From the NCBI RefSeq assembly GCF_028453695.1, contig NC_135778.1, positions 24,686,898 to 24,750,897 on the forward strand: 64,000 bases of DNA, read 5' to 3'. Shown here one piece after another: positions 1 to 12,189 of the stretch. Every line of letters begins with the position of its first letter. Within the stretch, counting starts at the first letter, position 1. The translations under genes were made by a program, and so were the position numbers. Below the pieces are notes generated by a model, which was not told where the DNA came from, did not search any database, and worked only from the letters and a program-made list of their open reading frames with translations. Source of the stretch: Augochlora pura. Lineage: Eukaryota > Arthropoda > Insecta > Hymenoptera > Halictidae.

Positions 1-1549
1 TCCTCGGGAAAATACGGACAGACTTTATTCGACAGTCAAAGAAAGTAGATCATAGAGCTCTATCAATAAAGTACCAGTTTTTGCTTAAAATATTCAAAGT
101 TGTACAACTCTCTACAACCTTTCACGAGCAGAGCGGTTCAGCGCTCCACGGGCAACCGAACCACATCAAATTCCCTACATCCAGACAATTCAAACCGTAA
201 CAACTGAATGAATCCAAATTGAGGTTATTTAAAAAAGCAAAGGGAACAAAGTGTAATAAAAATTCATATTTAAACTTGTAAGTCTATATGGAATTCTTCG
301 AATATGTACATAAGTATTTTATTATCACATGTATTTTTGTAAATTTTTATAATATTGTTACATTGCAATAATCGATGTATATTATGTACTCTGTTACCGT
401 CATTAGATTTATGTGATATAAGTATGGTAAGAATAACTAGAATCAAGTTGTCCAAAATGAGCTAATCAAACGAAAATTATAGCATGCGATATGCCATCAC
501 TGGATTCAACTGAACTTCATGATGATTATCAATGCATAATCATAGTTATAGTCAATGACCGCAATGACCAACGATGACTGTGATTGGTGAGGTATAGTGA
601 TAACAATGTCATCACTATGCGCAGAATTCTTGTAGAGGTGAAACTCGTACTTTTTTTTCTCGTAACCAATTTCCAGCGAGCAAACGTTCGTAAATACATA
701 TGTAAGTTTATACTCATATGCGCATGCGTACAATTAATATATACATATAGCTTCAAAATATGTAAGAACATTCAATTCCATATCTGACCTGATAAAAATA
801 ATATTTAACTAATGTTCAGTTCATGACATCATGTACATATAGTAAATACATTTTTCTCTCACAATTACATATCAGTCTCTCAATTACATTAACTTTCAAA
901 AGCGGCAACACTGCCTGCTTGTGGATAATAAATTTCAGAATCGTTAATAATCAAAAATTTTGACAGAAGATCCAACTCTGTAATACATAATGTGCCGTGG
1001 TTTTGTTAGAATTCAAAGACAAAGCATATATATATATATATATATATGTACATACATATGTAGTGAGTTTGGTTCTACAACACAAATGAGAAGAGTCTGA
1101 GAAATTGAGAACTGAGACTGAACACTAAACCATTGAACTGCACTAAACTGTACTGAAATGAACGAACTATGACAGCTGACAAGTCTTCTCTTGCGTGTGT
1201 GAAGTGCTAATAATGTTGCATGTTATTTCATATCAGTTATGTGCATAGATATTTCGTACAGCTTACCGATTCATAATAAATTTCATTAATTACGGTATAT
1301 CGTAATAGAATTTCTCGATTGAAATACCATAGTAAAATGTAATTTTTTTCTGTAAGTAACGTTGCATTGATTTAATAATCAAACAACAACAGCGTAATGG
1401 AAAACTTGTATACTTACGTTTTTAATATATTTTAATTGTATTACCTTATTAAGGTGAGTCCAATTAACATTGTATTAGAATATCTGTGATAATTTCTGCA
1501 GGATTTTTTAGTTATATGCGACCGTCTAATTTAGGTAATTAGCAAATTT
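1..1549. other. AT-rich upstream region, no gene seen
   Basis: I find no convincing coding exon here; the open frames are short and lack family resemblance. It contains a TA dinucleotide run near 1026-1048. It probably holds the promoter and 5' UTR of the CUEDC1-like gene. A possible UTR intron (GT at 1454, AG near 1500) lies just before the first coding exon, but that is a weak call. Confidence 0.5.
1026..1048. repeat. (TA)n microsatellite
   Basis: A run of alternating A and T read directly from the sequence, followed by a second AT-rich stretch with ATGTACATACATATG. It is a simple dinucleotide repeat, likely length-variable between individuals. Confidence 0.85.
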
Positions 1550-1564
1550 ATGAGAATTCACGTA

Positions 1565-2814
1565 ATGGCCTCAGCCATGGAGCAACAACAGCAGCAACAA
1601 CAACAACAACAGCAGCAGACCACCCTGGAATTTTACCAGGCAATGGCTGATTTTAAAAACATGTTCCCACAAATGGATGACGATGTGATAGAGGTAAAAT
1701 TCATTAAATAATTTTAATGTAAAACAAATCATTTTATAAATGTTCTCTGTTCAAATAATATTGTATTTAATCTCATATTCTTGTTGATGTATAGTTTTAA
1801 AATATTTTATATTATACACAATCTTTAGGCTGTGTTAAGATCTAATCAAGGGGCAGTGGATACTACAATCGATCAGTTACTTACTATGAGTACAGACAAT
1901 GAAAATGAAAAGATTAGAAGTGAATTAGAACAAAATGAAAAATCACCGAGTACCTCCAAGTCTCCAAAAGCTGATTCAAGTGTAGCCTTAAAAAGTATAC
2001 GTAAATGGCAGCCTGCTCTACTAGGACCATTACCAGAAACATTTCTAAGACTCACCCAAGTTCCAGAAGACAATCATGATTCATATTCAAAAGAAAGTTC
2101 CATGTTGGAGGATGAAAGAATCTTTATGTTCCTTCAGAATGAAGAATTTATGGCTGAATTACGTTGGAATGAAGATTTTTTGTCAACATTGGAAAGTGGT
2201 ATGCAATATTCATAAAAAAATGGTAATTAACAAGATATTCCATTTGGAGAAATATTTCAAACAGAACTTCCTTTATTTTGTGGAGATCTGTATTGGTTAA
2301 ATGGAACTATTTCTAAGATTTAAAATGATCTCTGAGTTTTTTATTTCAAAGTGAACTCTATAATCTACAAATGTTGGTATATTATGATTGTACAAAGTTA
2401 TTTCATTATTTAAATCATTTAGATTATTTATTACTAGAAAAGTGATATCCTTTTTTTAAAAAACTATTATTAATTATTTTGTTTTACTTCAGACTCAAAA
2501 GTACCAGGAGCGAATCTCGAAAAATATGGTCAAGCTGGTCATGACGATGAAGATCTTTTTAAAGAAAGACTAAAACATATGGGCAAAGGTGAGAAAATTG
2601 ATCACTTAATGGAAACATTATATGTATAATACATTATATAATACATATTACTATATAAAACAAAATTATACTTATAGTGTCTCGACGTAAGTTTGCGCAA
2701 CTTACCAAAGTATTTACACGCAGTAAAAAACGTGGAGGTAGGCAATTACTAACACCAACAGCTTCTTGTGATGACTTATTGAATCCTGAAGAGTCGTCTA
2801 GATCTCAATCTTAG
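1565..2814 (+). CDS. CUEDC1: CUE domain-containing protein 1-like
   Basis: Four coding exons join in phase: 1565-1693, 1829-2198, 2493-2588 and 2678-2814 (stop TAG), giving about 243 residues. An in-frame ATG at 1550 would add five residues; I chose 1565 because the residues after it (MASAMEQ) lead into the glutamine run. After a glutamine-rich N-terminus comes a CUE domain (about residues 20-66) with the FKNMFPQMD motif and a C-terminal IDQLL. Further on are the family hallmarks ERIFMFLQNEEFM and LFKERLKHMGK, then a basic tail (SRRKFAQLTKVFTRSKK). CUE domains bind ubiquitin. The cellular role of CUEDC1 is poorly defined (it has been linked to receptor turnover and signalling in vertebrates). 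The protein is shorter than the human one, mostly in the linker. The gene is tail to tail with the WASHC4-like gene. Confidence 0.9.
1577..1621 (+). repeat. CAA/CAG trinucleotide run encoding poly-Gln
   Basis: Mixed CAA and CAG codons encode an uninterrupted glutamine run just after MASAME in the CUEDC1-like protein. It is a coding microsatellite and likely varies in length. Confidence 0.85.
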
Positions 2815-4276
2815 AAGTCTTATTGATATTCCTTACTTTATTTAAAAGAAAAGAGAACTACAGCAACTCGTAACTATAGTCATATGTCGTCCAAAAATGT
2901 GGAAAAAGCATATCTATATTAATGCACTTAAACAGGAAACTACAAGGCAGACTTGCATAGAAATTAATTTGCTTTTAAAAATTGTACCAATTAGAAAACA
3001 ATTAGAAATTTGTTTTTGGTTGTAATATCACATGCAGTAATTAATGTATTATTATAATAATGTATTTATTACACTGCTTGGATATAATTTCACCCACAAG
3101 CTCGGAAAGATCAAAATGCGAATTATAAAGGTAATATCTATAGACGCTATACGAGAAATTCAAATCTGCAGAATATTTCGTATTTTAATAACTTAGTACA
3201 GATAAGTACACAGTCTACATAGTAACAGTACAATAATTACTGCCATTATATTGTTAAACTAAGAATTTGTGAAACTTTTTTTAAAAAATTTGATTTATCA
3301 TAAAATAATGAATTTTACTCCTTTTTTATAACTGGAATATTACTTTTCGAAATGAGTGATTTTAATGTTGATAATATTTTTAAAATTTTATGAATGTTTT
3401 TTATAGAGGCGTTAAGTAATTTACTTTCATTTAGGGCATTACCATTTGTAGTGATTAGCAAATGTTGTTCATCCATAAGGTAAATAATGTTCACAAATAC
3501 TGAATGAACGTAGTAAAAAAATATAATGCAAATATTTAAAAGAAAAATAACTGCAACAAATTTGTGATTTTATGTTGAACCTATTGGCAATTCAAAATTT
3601 GTCTACTTATAATAAAAGAGTATTACGGACGATGTTTTTAATCTGTTAATGTAAAAAAGGAAACTTGGTTCGACATTATTTGGTGCATCATAATAACGTT
3701 AAATGCGCGAGCACATATTATTTAAAATACTTATTTACATCGCAGTTGTAATTATAAGTGTAATACATTCTAGTTCGTTTATCTAGTCATTACTTAATTA
3801 ACGACAAGTATCAAGCATTGCAATATTGTTGGTCTAGGAAACATTTATATAATAATTGAGCATAGGTAGAATATTTACAAATATAATGGTACACGCCGCA
3901 GGCATGAAAATAAATTAAAGATATTGAGCTCAAATATACTGACATAAAAAGCAAACTATATTGTTTTCAGTGACCCTCTGATAAATCAAACCTGTTCGAT
4001 TCATTAACTTGTATCTTTATTTACTCATTACCATTTAATGCATAATACAAGTTACAAAAGGATTATAAAAATAAAATAAAACTTATGGCGTACAAAACGT
4101 TTTAAAGCTGTTTTTGTAAAGCACACAATTGTAATATGTATTGCACAATTTTATGTTTTTTTTAAAATAGTAATAATGTACAATGCGGAATAGAATTTAT
4201 TTCCATGATTAATATACATCCTGGCCCATTTTATCAAATTTTCAGCGTCGCTTGAGTTTCGTTACTATGTATCAGA
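2815..4276. other. Convergent 3' flanks of CUEDC1-like and WASHC4-like genes
   Basis: This is an AT-rich stretch without plausible coding exons. It should hold the two 3' UTRs. A minus-strand AATAAA (TTTATT on the + strand, 4196-4201) lies about 76 bases beyond the WASHC4 stop and is a good polyadenylation signal candidate. Confidence 0.6.
4196..4201 (-). terminator. Candidate poly(A) signal for WASHC4-like gene
   Basis: The hexamer AATAAA on the minus strand lies about 76 bases beyond the stop codon of the WASHC4-like gene, at typical spacing. No transcript evidence is available. Confidence 0.45.
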
Positions 4277-7200
4277 CTATTTAAAAAATACTCTGGCCCC
4301 AGATAAACTATAATAGAGTAACTGAAATTCTGCACTTCTCTCTTTTAAGCGTTTCGACGTTAATGCCCTTGTTTGTTGTAACTTTTCGTCTCCATGATCA
4401 TTTTTATTTTCTGCTCCTTGCTTCTCTGTACTTAAATGCTGCTCAACTGTTTTGAACCAGTGTAAACTGTCTAATTCCGCTGACTGATTTAAGAGAGCAT
4501 TTATATAAGCGATTCCCATCGCAAAACCGTCGTCAGTGAAAGCTGCACCTGTCTGGTTCTTTTTAAACATTTTTTCTTTATTTGATATTGAATTATCCAC
4601 AAAGCTTAATGTTAATGGAGGCACAATCGCATAAAATTGCTGTAAGTGATGCGATTTAGTGTCCCTAAATGCAGAAGAAAACACGTCAACGAGAAGCTTG
4701 AAATATTGTATACCCTTGGTAAAATTTTGTACCAAACTAGCAATATCATTCTCCAAGCACCTTGCTGCAGCTTGAGTTATTGTACTGTAATTTAAGTCTT
4801 TGCATATTAATTCGAAAGACGTGGATGAATTAATATCCGGCAAAAATGAGATAGCGTTCGAACTTGCGTGTAATCCACCCGATCTGATTAATCGTACGTA
4901 TCCCAATGCGTTTCCAATTTGAGTTATTAATTGTCGAAATTGATCTAAATAACTTAAACCGTCAGACGTCATACCCAACTTTCTAATTCCCTTCTGAAAT
5001 TTCTCTGCTCTTTCATATGTGTAAGGTGTTGCACCATTTTCTCTTTGAGCTTTGATAAATCTTATGTCTCGCATTAGTCTTGATTTTATATGCTCATCAA
5101 AAAGGAATTGTGAAAACGTGTGCAACTTCACACGAAGAAATTGATACACAAAGTTGACTGTTGTGCTCATAATACCAGTTCCATGAGTCCTAATGGAATT
5201 GGCTATATGTCGAATTCCAATGGTATTTAAATGCTTATTGTTGCTAGTATGTTCGATGAACGTTTGAGTATTTAAATTATATAAATATTTTGAAACAAAT
5301 ACATGAATATTTCGCATAATCTCTAATGCATCCAAACCTTGCTCTAAGGTTTGCGTAGGTAGATGATTCTGTACAGTATTAAGATTCAATTTATAGTGGG
5401 CAAGAGCATGCATCATTCGGTAAGTTCTCCAGTCATGCAGAGCCACTGTAGTAAGATTATAAAACATATTATCAAGATAATGTTCAATAAACCTTTTAGC
5501 ATATATCATACTATTTGCCAAAGGTAATGGTAAAGATTGTACTACTCTTCCACCATCTTTTGTTTCCATATTGAATGGATTCGTAGAATCCAATTTTAAA
5601 TGTGCATGAACATGAAGTCTCAGGTTTGTTTCGATCTCATGGCACACAGGTTCTAATATATTTTTCGTTAACATCTCTTTTAACTGTAGAATCCTCTTTG
5701 TCTTTAAATCCGAACCTTCTTGTTCGTTTATGGTACTATTAAATGCTCCAAACAAATGTATAACATGACTTATGTTTAAATTACTATCAGCTACAAAAGA
5801 GAAGTAAGCTGGAATTATATTCTGATGATGCAGCAATATAGAATAATCGCAAATTTCATTGATAACATTGTGCAACTCTGCTACAGTATCATAATTATCT
5901 AATAGCAATCTTAATTTCAGCATATCTTCCTCTTTGAATGTATCTGTTAACTGACTAGCACATGCTAAAGCACATCTCACTATTAATCTCCTATCTGCAC
6001 TTGCTGGTCCATTTAATAATTTCATACTCAAACTTATAAGTGACAAAGTGTCCAATCTTTCTTTGCTATAGCCTTTGTCTTTCTGAACCAAACTTTTTCG
6101 TGTATTTTCTAACATGGCTAAAATGTAATAACTTAGATACTGTAATACTTGATTCTGTGATTGCACTATGACTGGTCCCAATATGTAAAATGTGTTCTGT
6201 AAAGACTTTTGTATTTCTATTAGCCTGCAAATCAACTGAACGGTATTACGATTCATTGGTTTGATAAGTGCTGCGTGCATATTCATTATGAATGATACAG
6301 TTTCCTTAATTTGGGATAACAAAATAATTAAATCTATCAACAAAGACTGTTTCTGCCATATGTCTGAAACTTGAAGAGTATTCTTTACTGAAACAGCTTG
6401 TACTTCTGTAGACCACGTAACAGCTCTATAAATTAAGTTGTTCACAGTCTGAGATAATCTTTGTGTTCTGGAGGTCAACAGTTTTTCCCCAATTTGTGGA
6501 CTAATAGCATTGCCAGCTTCCTTTGGTAAGAAATCACTTAAAAATTGACTTGGTATCCATATAACATTTCCAATCAGTGTAACAGCATAAAATTTCTTAT
6601 TATTCTCAAGTACTCGTTTAATTAATTTTTTATCACAGGTACCGAATAATTTCATCATTACAACAAGACCAATATTTACTCTGATCCAGTTTTTGCTCAA
6701 TGTTGTGCTGTTGTTAGATTTGTTTTCAATATCTGTCATTATATTCTTTAGATAACTAGTAATTTGTTCACTCAGCATAGGACCTTTACTCACATCCATA
6801 ACTCGTTCAATTGTTTTAGAAAAAATTCCTTTTTTTAATAAACATTCTTGCAAGTCCTTTAGCAACTTATCGAATGTGTGAAGTTTTGATTCCATTATAC
6901 CAAACTGTGATGGATCATGGATAATAGAACGTACATGCATTCTATATTTCTTCCATTGTTCTAATAGTGATGGTTGGGACTCTATGATTTCATCCAATGT
7001 TAAGGCAATTGTAAAGAGATCGATGAAATGTTCTATTAACACAGGTAAATAAACTTCATTAGTATTCCCAGATAAGCTGGACAGTTGCTCTGTTGTCAAA
7101 TGTACAACAGTCCATATCCTGTTCATAAAAACAAATAAATCTTGTAAGTCAGAAAGGAGAGACGTAATGCTTTTCTGATTATTCTCAATATCTCTTTCCC

Positions 7201-7522
7201 CATGCGTAAATAGTTTCTTATAGAAGCTCTTGGCTTCTATGTCAAGCAGTCTGATTTCTCTGCAAGTGGCAGCAACAGCAGCAAGTAATTTGGTCAAAAA
7301 TTTATTTTCCATTTCAATTAAAAAAATAAGACTGACATCTTCAACGGGTTTGAATACCAATCGCAATGGGCCTTCTACAAAATATTCTAACGTGGAGTCC
7401 GGCTTCCACGTTTTCTCCGCCAGCTGTTCAAAAAACTGTCCATATTTTCGTAAATGTATCGAACCTGCTGCTTTGTATACTGTTTCGTCCTTTTTCGAAT
7501 TCCATGTTGTCGATTCTATCAT
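4277..7522 (-). CDS. WASHC4: WASH complex subunit 4 (SWIP)
   Basis: One uninterrupted open frame of 1081 residues, a little shorter than vertebrate SWIP (about 1170). The C-terminal half carries long blocks typical of SWIP: ALHDWRTYRMMHALA, TLEQGLDALEIMRNIHVF, NNKHLNTIGIRHIANSIR, GTGIMSTTVNFVYQFL, YLDQFRQLITQIGNALGYVR, IRSGGLHASSNAI, FYAIVPPLTLSFV and GAAFTDDGFAMGIAYI. It ends with a LLYYSLSGARVFF tail like that of the family. The WASH complex (WASH1, FAM21, CCDC53, strumpellin, SWIP) activates Arp2/3 on endosomes and supports retromer sorting. SWIP is a large helical scaffold without enzyme motifs. The gene is intronless here although flanking genes have many introns, which suggests intron loss. 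The ATG at 7522 begins MIESTTWN; no better upstream start is visible. Confidence 0.95.
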   Translation of the reverse strand: MIESTTWNSKKDETVYKAAGSIHLRKYGQFFEQLAEKTWKPDSTLEYFVEGPLRLVFKPVEDVSLIFLIEMENKFLTKLLAAVAATCREIRLLDIEAKSFYKKLFTHGERDIENNQKSITSLLSDLQDLFVFMNRIWTVVHLTTEQLSSLSGNTNEVYLPVLIEHFIDLFTIALTLDEIIESQPSLLEQWKKYRMHVRSIIHDPSQFGIMESKLHTFDKLLKDLQECLLKKGIFSKTIERVMDVSKGPMLSEQITSYLKNIMTDIENKSNNSTTLSKNWIRVNIGLVVMMKLFGTCDKKLIKRVLENNKKFYAVTLIGNVIWIPSQFLSDFLPKEAGNAISPQIGEKLLTSRTQRLSQTVNNLIYRAVTWSTEVQAVSVKNTLQVSDIWQKQSLLIDLIILLSQIKETVSFIMNMHAALIKPMNRNTVQLICRLIEIQKSLQNTFYILGPVIVQSQNQVLQYLSYYILAMLENTRKSLVQKDKGYSKERLDTLSLISLSMKLLNGPASADRRLIVRCALACASQLTDTFKEEDMLKLRLLLDNYDTVAELHNVINEICDYSILLHHQNIIPAYFSFVADSNLNISHVIHLFGAFNSTINEQEGSDLKTKRILQLKEMLTKNILEPVCHEIETNLRLHVHAHLKLDSTNPFNMETKDGGRVVQSLPLPLANSMIYAKRFIEHYLDNMFYNLTTVALHDWRTYRMMHALAHYKLNLNTVQNHLPTQTLEQGLDALEIMRNIHVFVSKYLYNLNTQTFIEHTSNNKHLNTIGIRHIANSIRTHGTGIMSTTVNFVYQFLRVKLHTFSQFLFDEHIKSRLMRDIRFIKAQRENGATPYTYERAEKFQKGIRKLGMTSDGLSYLDQFRQLITQIGNALGYVRLIRSGGLHASSNAISFLPDINSSTSFELICKDLNYSTITQAAARCLENDIASLVQNFTKGIQYFKLLVDVFSSAFRDTKSHHLQQFYAIVPPLTLSFVDNSISNKEKMFKKNQTGAAFTDDGFAMGIAYINALLNQSAELDSLHWFKTVEQHLSTEKQGAENKNDHGDEKLQQTRALTSKRLKERSAEFQLLYYSLSGARVFFK

Positions 7523-10500
7523 TGCTACGTGGACTGTTTTTATTAGATAGTACCAACGAGGACACTGATAACACAGTAATTATCCGATGCACCACGGTTG
7601 CATGAAGAACGCGTTACTGTGCTCAGATTTATGATTAGTAAAATGCAACGATAATACGAATCATTAATCGAAATAAAATTAATCAATTCAATAAATAGTT
7701 ATTAAGTTCGTCAATGTATGATATGGGTTTAAATAAGGCATCATAAATTACTTCACATATTGACAGGAAAAGGTATATGTACATATAGATGTACAGTGAT
7801 GCCTCATCATATTAAGCCATTTCTACATCACCATATTGCACCTTTTTAACCCCACCATTTTAATGCGCACCCAGCTTTACGCAGTTAGTTTAGAACAGAA
7901 CGGGAGATGATCGAGAGAGAAAGAATGAAAGCAGCGGGCTTTATGAGTGAGTGTCCGCACGGACAAGAAACTTAGACCGTCTCACTCATCCCTGCTTTCG
8001 AACTCACTCTTTTCGCGCACCATTTGCTCGGTGCTTCGTATCCATCGCTTGAGATTATGTAATGTCGTCCTCTCTTGCTCACTCGTCATTTTTTCTCTTT
8101 GTCTAAAACTGTGAGGAAAGCATTGTTTAGCTGTGGAGCGTCAACCAATCGGAGAAAAGCAGTTTCTGTACCATACCTCAAATTTCTGAACCCTTTGCCC
8201 CTGGCAAGGCACAATATAGTGAGGTATGTACTACTGTATGTACATATATCAACCATCAATAACCATCACGACACCACAGTTTGTTGAACTGTTGGACTTA
8301 CTGCAAACACATAACCACAAGAGGGCTTCATCTGTTAATAAATATTAATTCGGTTATAAATGTAAACTTGAAAATGTTAAATATAACAATGACTACAAAG
8401 CTCTACTTTGTAGTCTTGTCAATAAGTATTATTACTTTTCCTCTAGTAATCAATTTAAATAAACCGCTATATAACGTAAATAATTTGGCGACCTCTGGAA
8501 GTATGTAATTGAAAAAAAAAATATAAAATTTGAATTCGGCGCAATTTCGCACTATCATCTGTATAAAAAAAGGAACAATTCAAATGTATTATTACGGATT
8601 ACCTTCGATAACGCTATTAAAAGTAAAATTAATTTGTTTCTAACTTCTTATTTTCGTTTAATGTGTCCTTATGTAAATAATATTATGTAGCAAAATAAAG
8701 ATAGAAGTAAATAAATTCTGTAATTGATGTTTTTATACAATTATAATTAAACATGGAAGAAGGAAGATATGGGTGCAGATACAAAGATTCATTTTTTGTA
8801 TGTTTTTGTCTAAAACTAACTTTCTTTATTCCTTTCATCGTTAAATTTTTCATCATTGTATTCAATGTGATTCAATGTCTTTCACTTCATCCATATCTCT
8901 TTGTGTTATCTGACTATATACTAAAAAGACACCATATATGATTATAACAATAAGAAACAACGAAAAACAAAGATTAATAACGAATAATTTACATTCATTG
9001 AATAAACATTTACACTTCTCGTACATACATGAATAGTATTAGAGTAAAATAATAAAATTATAGGATTCTCGCTTTATTCCCAAATTTTGTGGTGTATGGG
9101 AAAACAGTCTGATTATATAACAAAGCAACTTATTGAACATGTCTTATAATCATAAACATAAAGAGAAAGGAAAATTATAAAATGTACTTACACATATGAT
9201 AGAATACTTATTATCCAACTTTTAAACTAGTTACAATATTTGGAATACAATATTCTCAGAACTATAATTTTACATATAAAAAGTCTTCTTAATAGTATGT
9301 ATTACAACCTTAACTGGGCAAGAATTAGATAATTAGCAACATTTTAAATTTTTTTTAATGCTTTTTACTAAAGACTAGACAAAACTGCCTTCAAAGATTT
9401 TCTTTGTTCCTTTATATTTTCATTTTCTAAAACTGTATCCAATCATCAAAACCTGAGACTTTTATATTAAATTTCAGTACGTAATACTTTCACTATATTT
9501 CCATTCAAAGTGAATTATGAATTATGAAAATTATGTTCCATATATTTTGCTTTCCTTCAGAAGCAAATAAAAAATTTACATAGAAATGTTGCACACAAGT
9601 ATGAAACATTTGTTTCTCTGTGCGTATTGATTTTTCTTTTTTGCTCATATCATTTATAATTGTAATTGATTCTAATCATGATTACTGTTGGTAAGTAAAA
9701 TTAGAGTTAACACTAATATTGTTTTCCAAACAAAAGGAGAATGATAATCGTGACTACAATATTATCGTAACGATTTTCAATAATTTTACCATTATTAACC
9801 GTTAAAAGTTATATGCATTTTTATTTCTCTATCTGCAATGTATATCAATATAAATATTCCATCAATGTAGCTTACGTTGCAATCTTATTATCATTCTGCG
9901 CTTCTTGGCGTAACTTCCTGCTTCATTCTCTATTCTTAACGCCATCATCCAATGATATTATGAAATATTATGATTCGTATAATAATTCCTCCAAAACTAC
10001 TTTAAAATAGTTTTGATGATGGAAACGATCAGTTGCCGGCGGAAACTGTAGATAAATTAGAAGTATTGTACATCAAAATCAGTTTCTTTTAAGTAGAAAA
10101 GGCAATAAGCAAAAAAGAATTGTAATATTTATAATACAATAGAATAAAATACTACACAATATATTATAATATTTATTAAGAATTTAACCATTTTATATGA
10201 AATTCAATTTAATCTGAAGTTAAAAATTAATTTACTCCATGCAATGAAATACAGAACTTCATTTTGTTATAAGCGTACGATTATTTCTTTAAAGTAACTT
10301 TACGTTTCAACGTATAACATTAGATTTTCTGAATGCATACATATATTGATTATTAGATAGATTCTTAATCAGATTAACGTAATTATGTTTTCAAAGTGTA
10401 TATTTTTCGACAATTATATCACTGGTAACAATATTCAAAGTGTACTACAGATGAATGTTATTTGCATCATCTCTTCTCAAACAAAGACCAGTGTAAATGG

Positions 10501-12189
10501 TCCCATTCTAGGCTATACATAAAAGAAATCATCATTTAGTTTATTGGGATTCTTACATGTATATACATATATGTATATACATCCTTTCACATATATACAG
10601 TTAATCACAAAAATCTACATACACTTATCAAGTTTCAAATATTTTCAATCAAGAAACAAGGAGATATAAATAAACAGAATATAAAAATCTAAATAAAGTT
10701 ACCTTTAATATATTACTACGATAATAATAATATAATAACTAATTGTATTAATTATAATGTACTTAGTTTTAATAATATAGCAAATTTTCATGATTTTGTA
10801 AAATATGCGAAATCTTGAGTGTTTTCAAATATTTGAATTCTATCAAATGTACATAGACTTTTGTAACCGATTGTATAGATTATATAATATGGTTACCGTC
10901 GGCAACTTTCTTAAAAGATATTGAATGAATATGTAAATTAGTAGACGTAGACGGTAATATTGTATATATAATTTTCTTAAAAAATTAATAAATGAAATGC
11001 AAGTAAAAAGGCACTATATCTGGGTGTGGGAAACAATCAGGTATTTAGGCCTCTCTAATTTGTTTGTTTTTTCTTCTATACCATATACTTCCAGTAAATC
11101 ACAGTTCTCTCAGTAAAGAAGTTACGCCGTTGCGATCGAACAACTTCCATTCTATTACACATATAAAGTCTTATTTCGTTTGGTACTAAACATACGTATA
11201 TCAAGAGGAAAATTAGTATAAATTAGAAACAGCTACTCTTAAATCAACTTGGTGGTATTCAATAATACATTGGAAGCATAAAGTAATATCTTTCCTTTTA
11301 TCGTACGTTGTTTTTATAAACTAGGATGGAACCATTATGCTCTATAAACGATGAAATGCTCTTGTTTGTTTCTTTTTCAGTTATTAATAATACTTGACTA
11401 GTTGTGGGAGAAATTATTAATTGGCAAGAGAATGTTGAATTGTTCCACGCATAGCATACCATGCCATGTTTTTCAATGATGTCGAATACATTTCATCGTT
11501 ATGTAAAAAGACCGATGTTGCTTTTTTTATATTGACTGTCGAGGATGACATTCATCTAACAATCATTTCATTAAACAGGAGTTTCATGATCAGTCTCTTC
11601 AATTCTTCCCAATCTCCATGCATTTGGATCTCCAGCTGCTGCAAAGTAACAATGCAAACAATCTTTCACTTATTTGATCCAATGGGTGTCACGATATTTA
11701 AAATAACGATATATGTATATGTAACACGTAAACAGTGTTTATGTACAATTATAGCAAAGTTTTCTTTCTCCACGATATAAATTTATCAACTGTAATACAC
11801 CTAAAGCAATTTGTATGAGCAAAAGAAAAACCAATAACTGGATTAAATCTTTAAAAACAGCATTGAGAAAGAGAGGAAATAAACGCAAATGTACACAAGA
11901 TAGCATGTTGCTGTCAGAATTTGTATTTTGATTTACAGAGAGTGAGCTTAAAAAAGTCTAGTATCAATCGAATTCTAACCTGGGAATAGTTAATATGAAT
12001 AAAATATAAAACAAAATTACGTAAGCACGAGGACAACTCACCTGAATACTATAACCAGAAGAAAATAACAAATGAAGTTACCCGATGATATTTGTATAAT
12101 ATATGGGATATCCATTGTAGAAACATAATACATATACATCACGTACAAATTTGTGCTAGGGTAATTGCACAGCCTGTGGCACAGGGATA
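7523..12189. other. Long non-coding interval (about 4.7 kb)
   Basis: No frame in this AT-rich interval looks like a conserved protein, and all ORFs are short. The WASHC4 end (about 7523-8100) is less AT-rich and probably contains its promoter; it includes a hairpin at 7927-7999. The remainder may be 3' UTR of the Popeye gene or intergenic DNA. A perfect 22-bp AT-rich palindrome lies at 10559-10580. Confidence 0.5.
7927..7999. repeat. Inverted repeat (hairpin)
   Basis: Two arm pairs are in register: GAAAGCAG (7927-7934) pairs with CTGCTTTC (7992-7999), and ATGAGTGAG (7943-7951) pairs with CTCACTCAT (7981-7989). The loop is about 29 bases. It lies about 400 bp upstream of the WASHC4 start. It could be promoter structure or a relic of a small inverted-repeat element. 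Confidence 0.6.

Noticed and set aside
10559..10580. 22-bp perfect palindrome of alternating TATATAC type
   Set aside because: Near-simple AT sequence in an AT-rich interval; such palindromes arise easily by chance.
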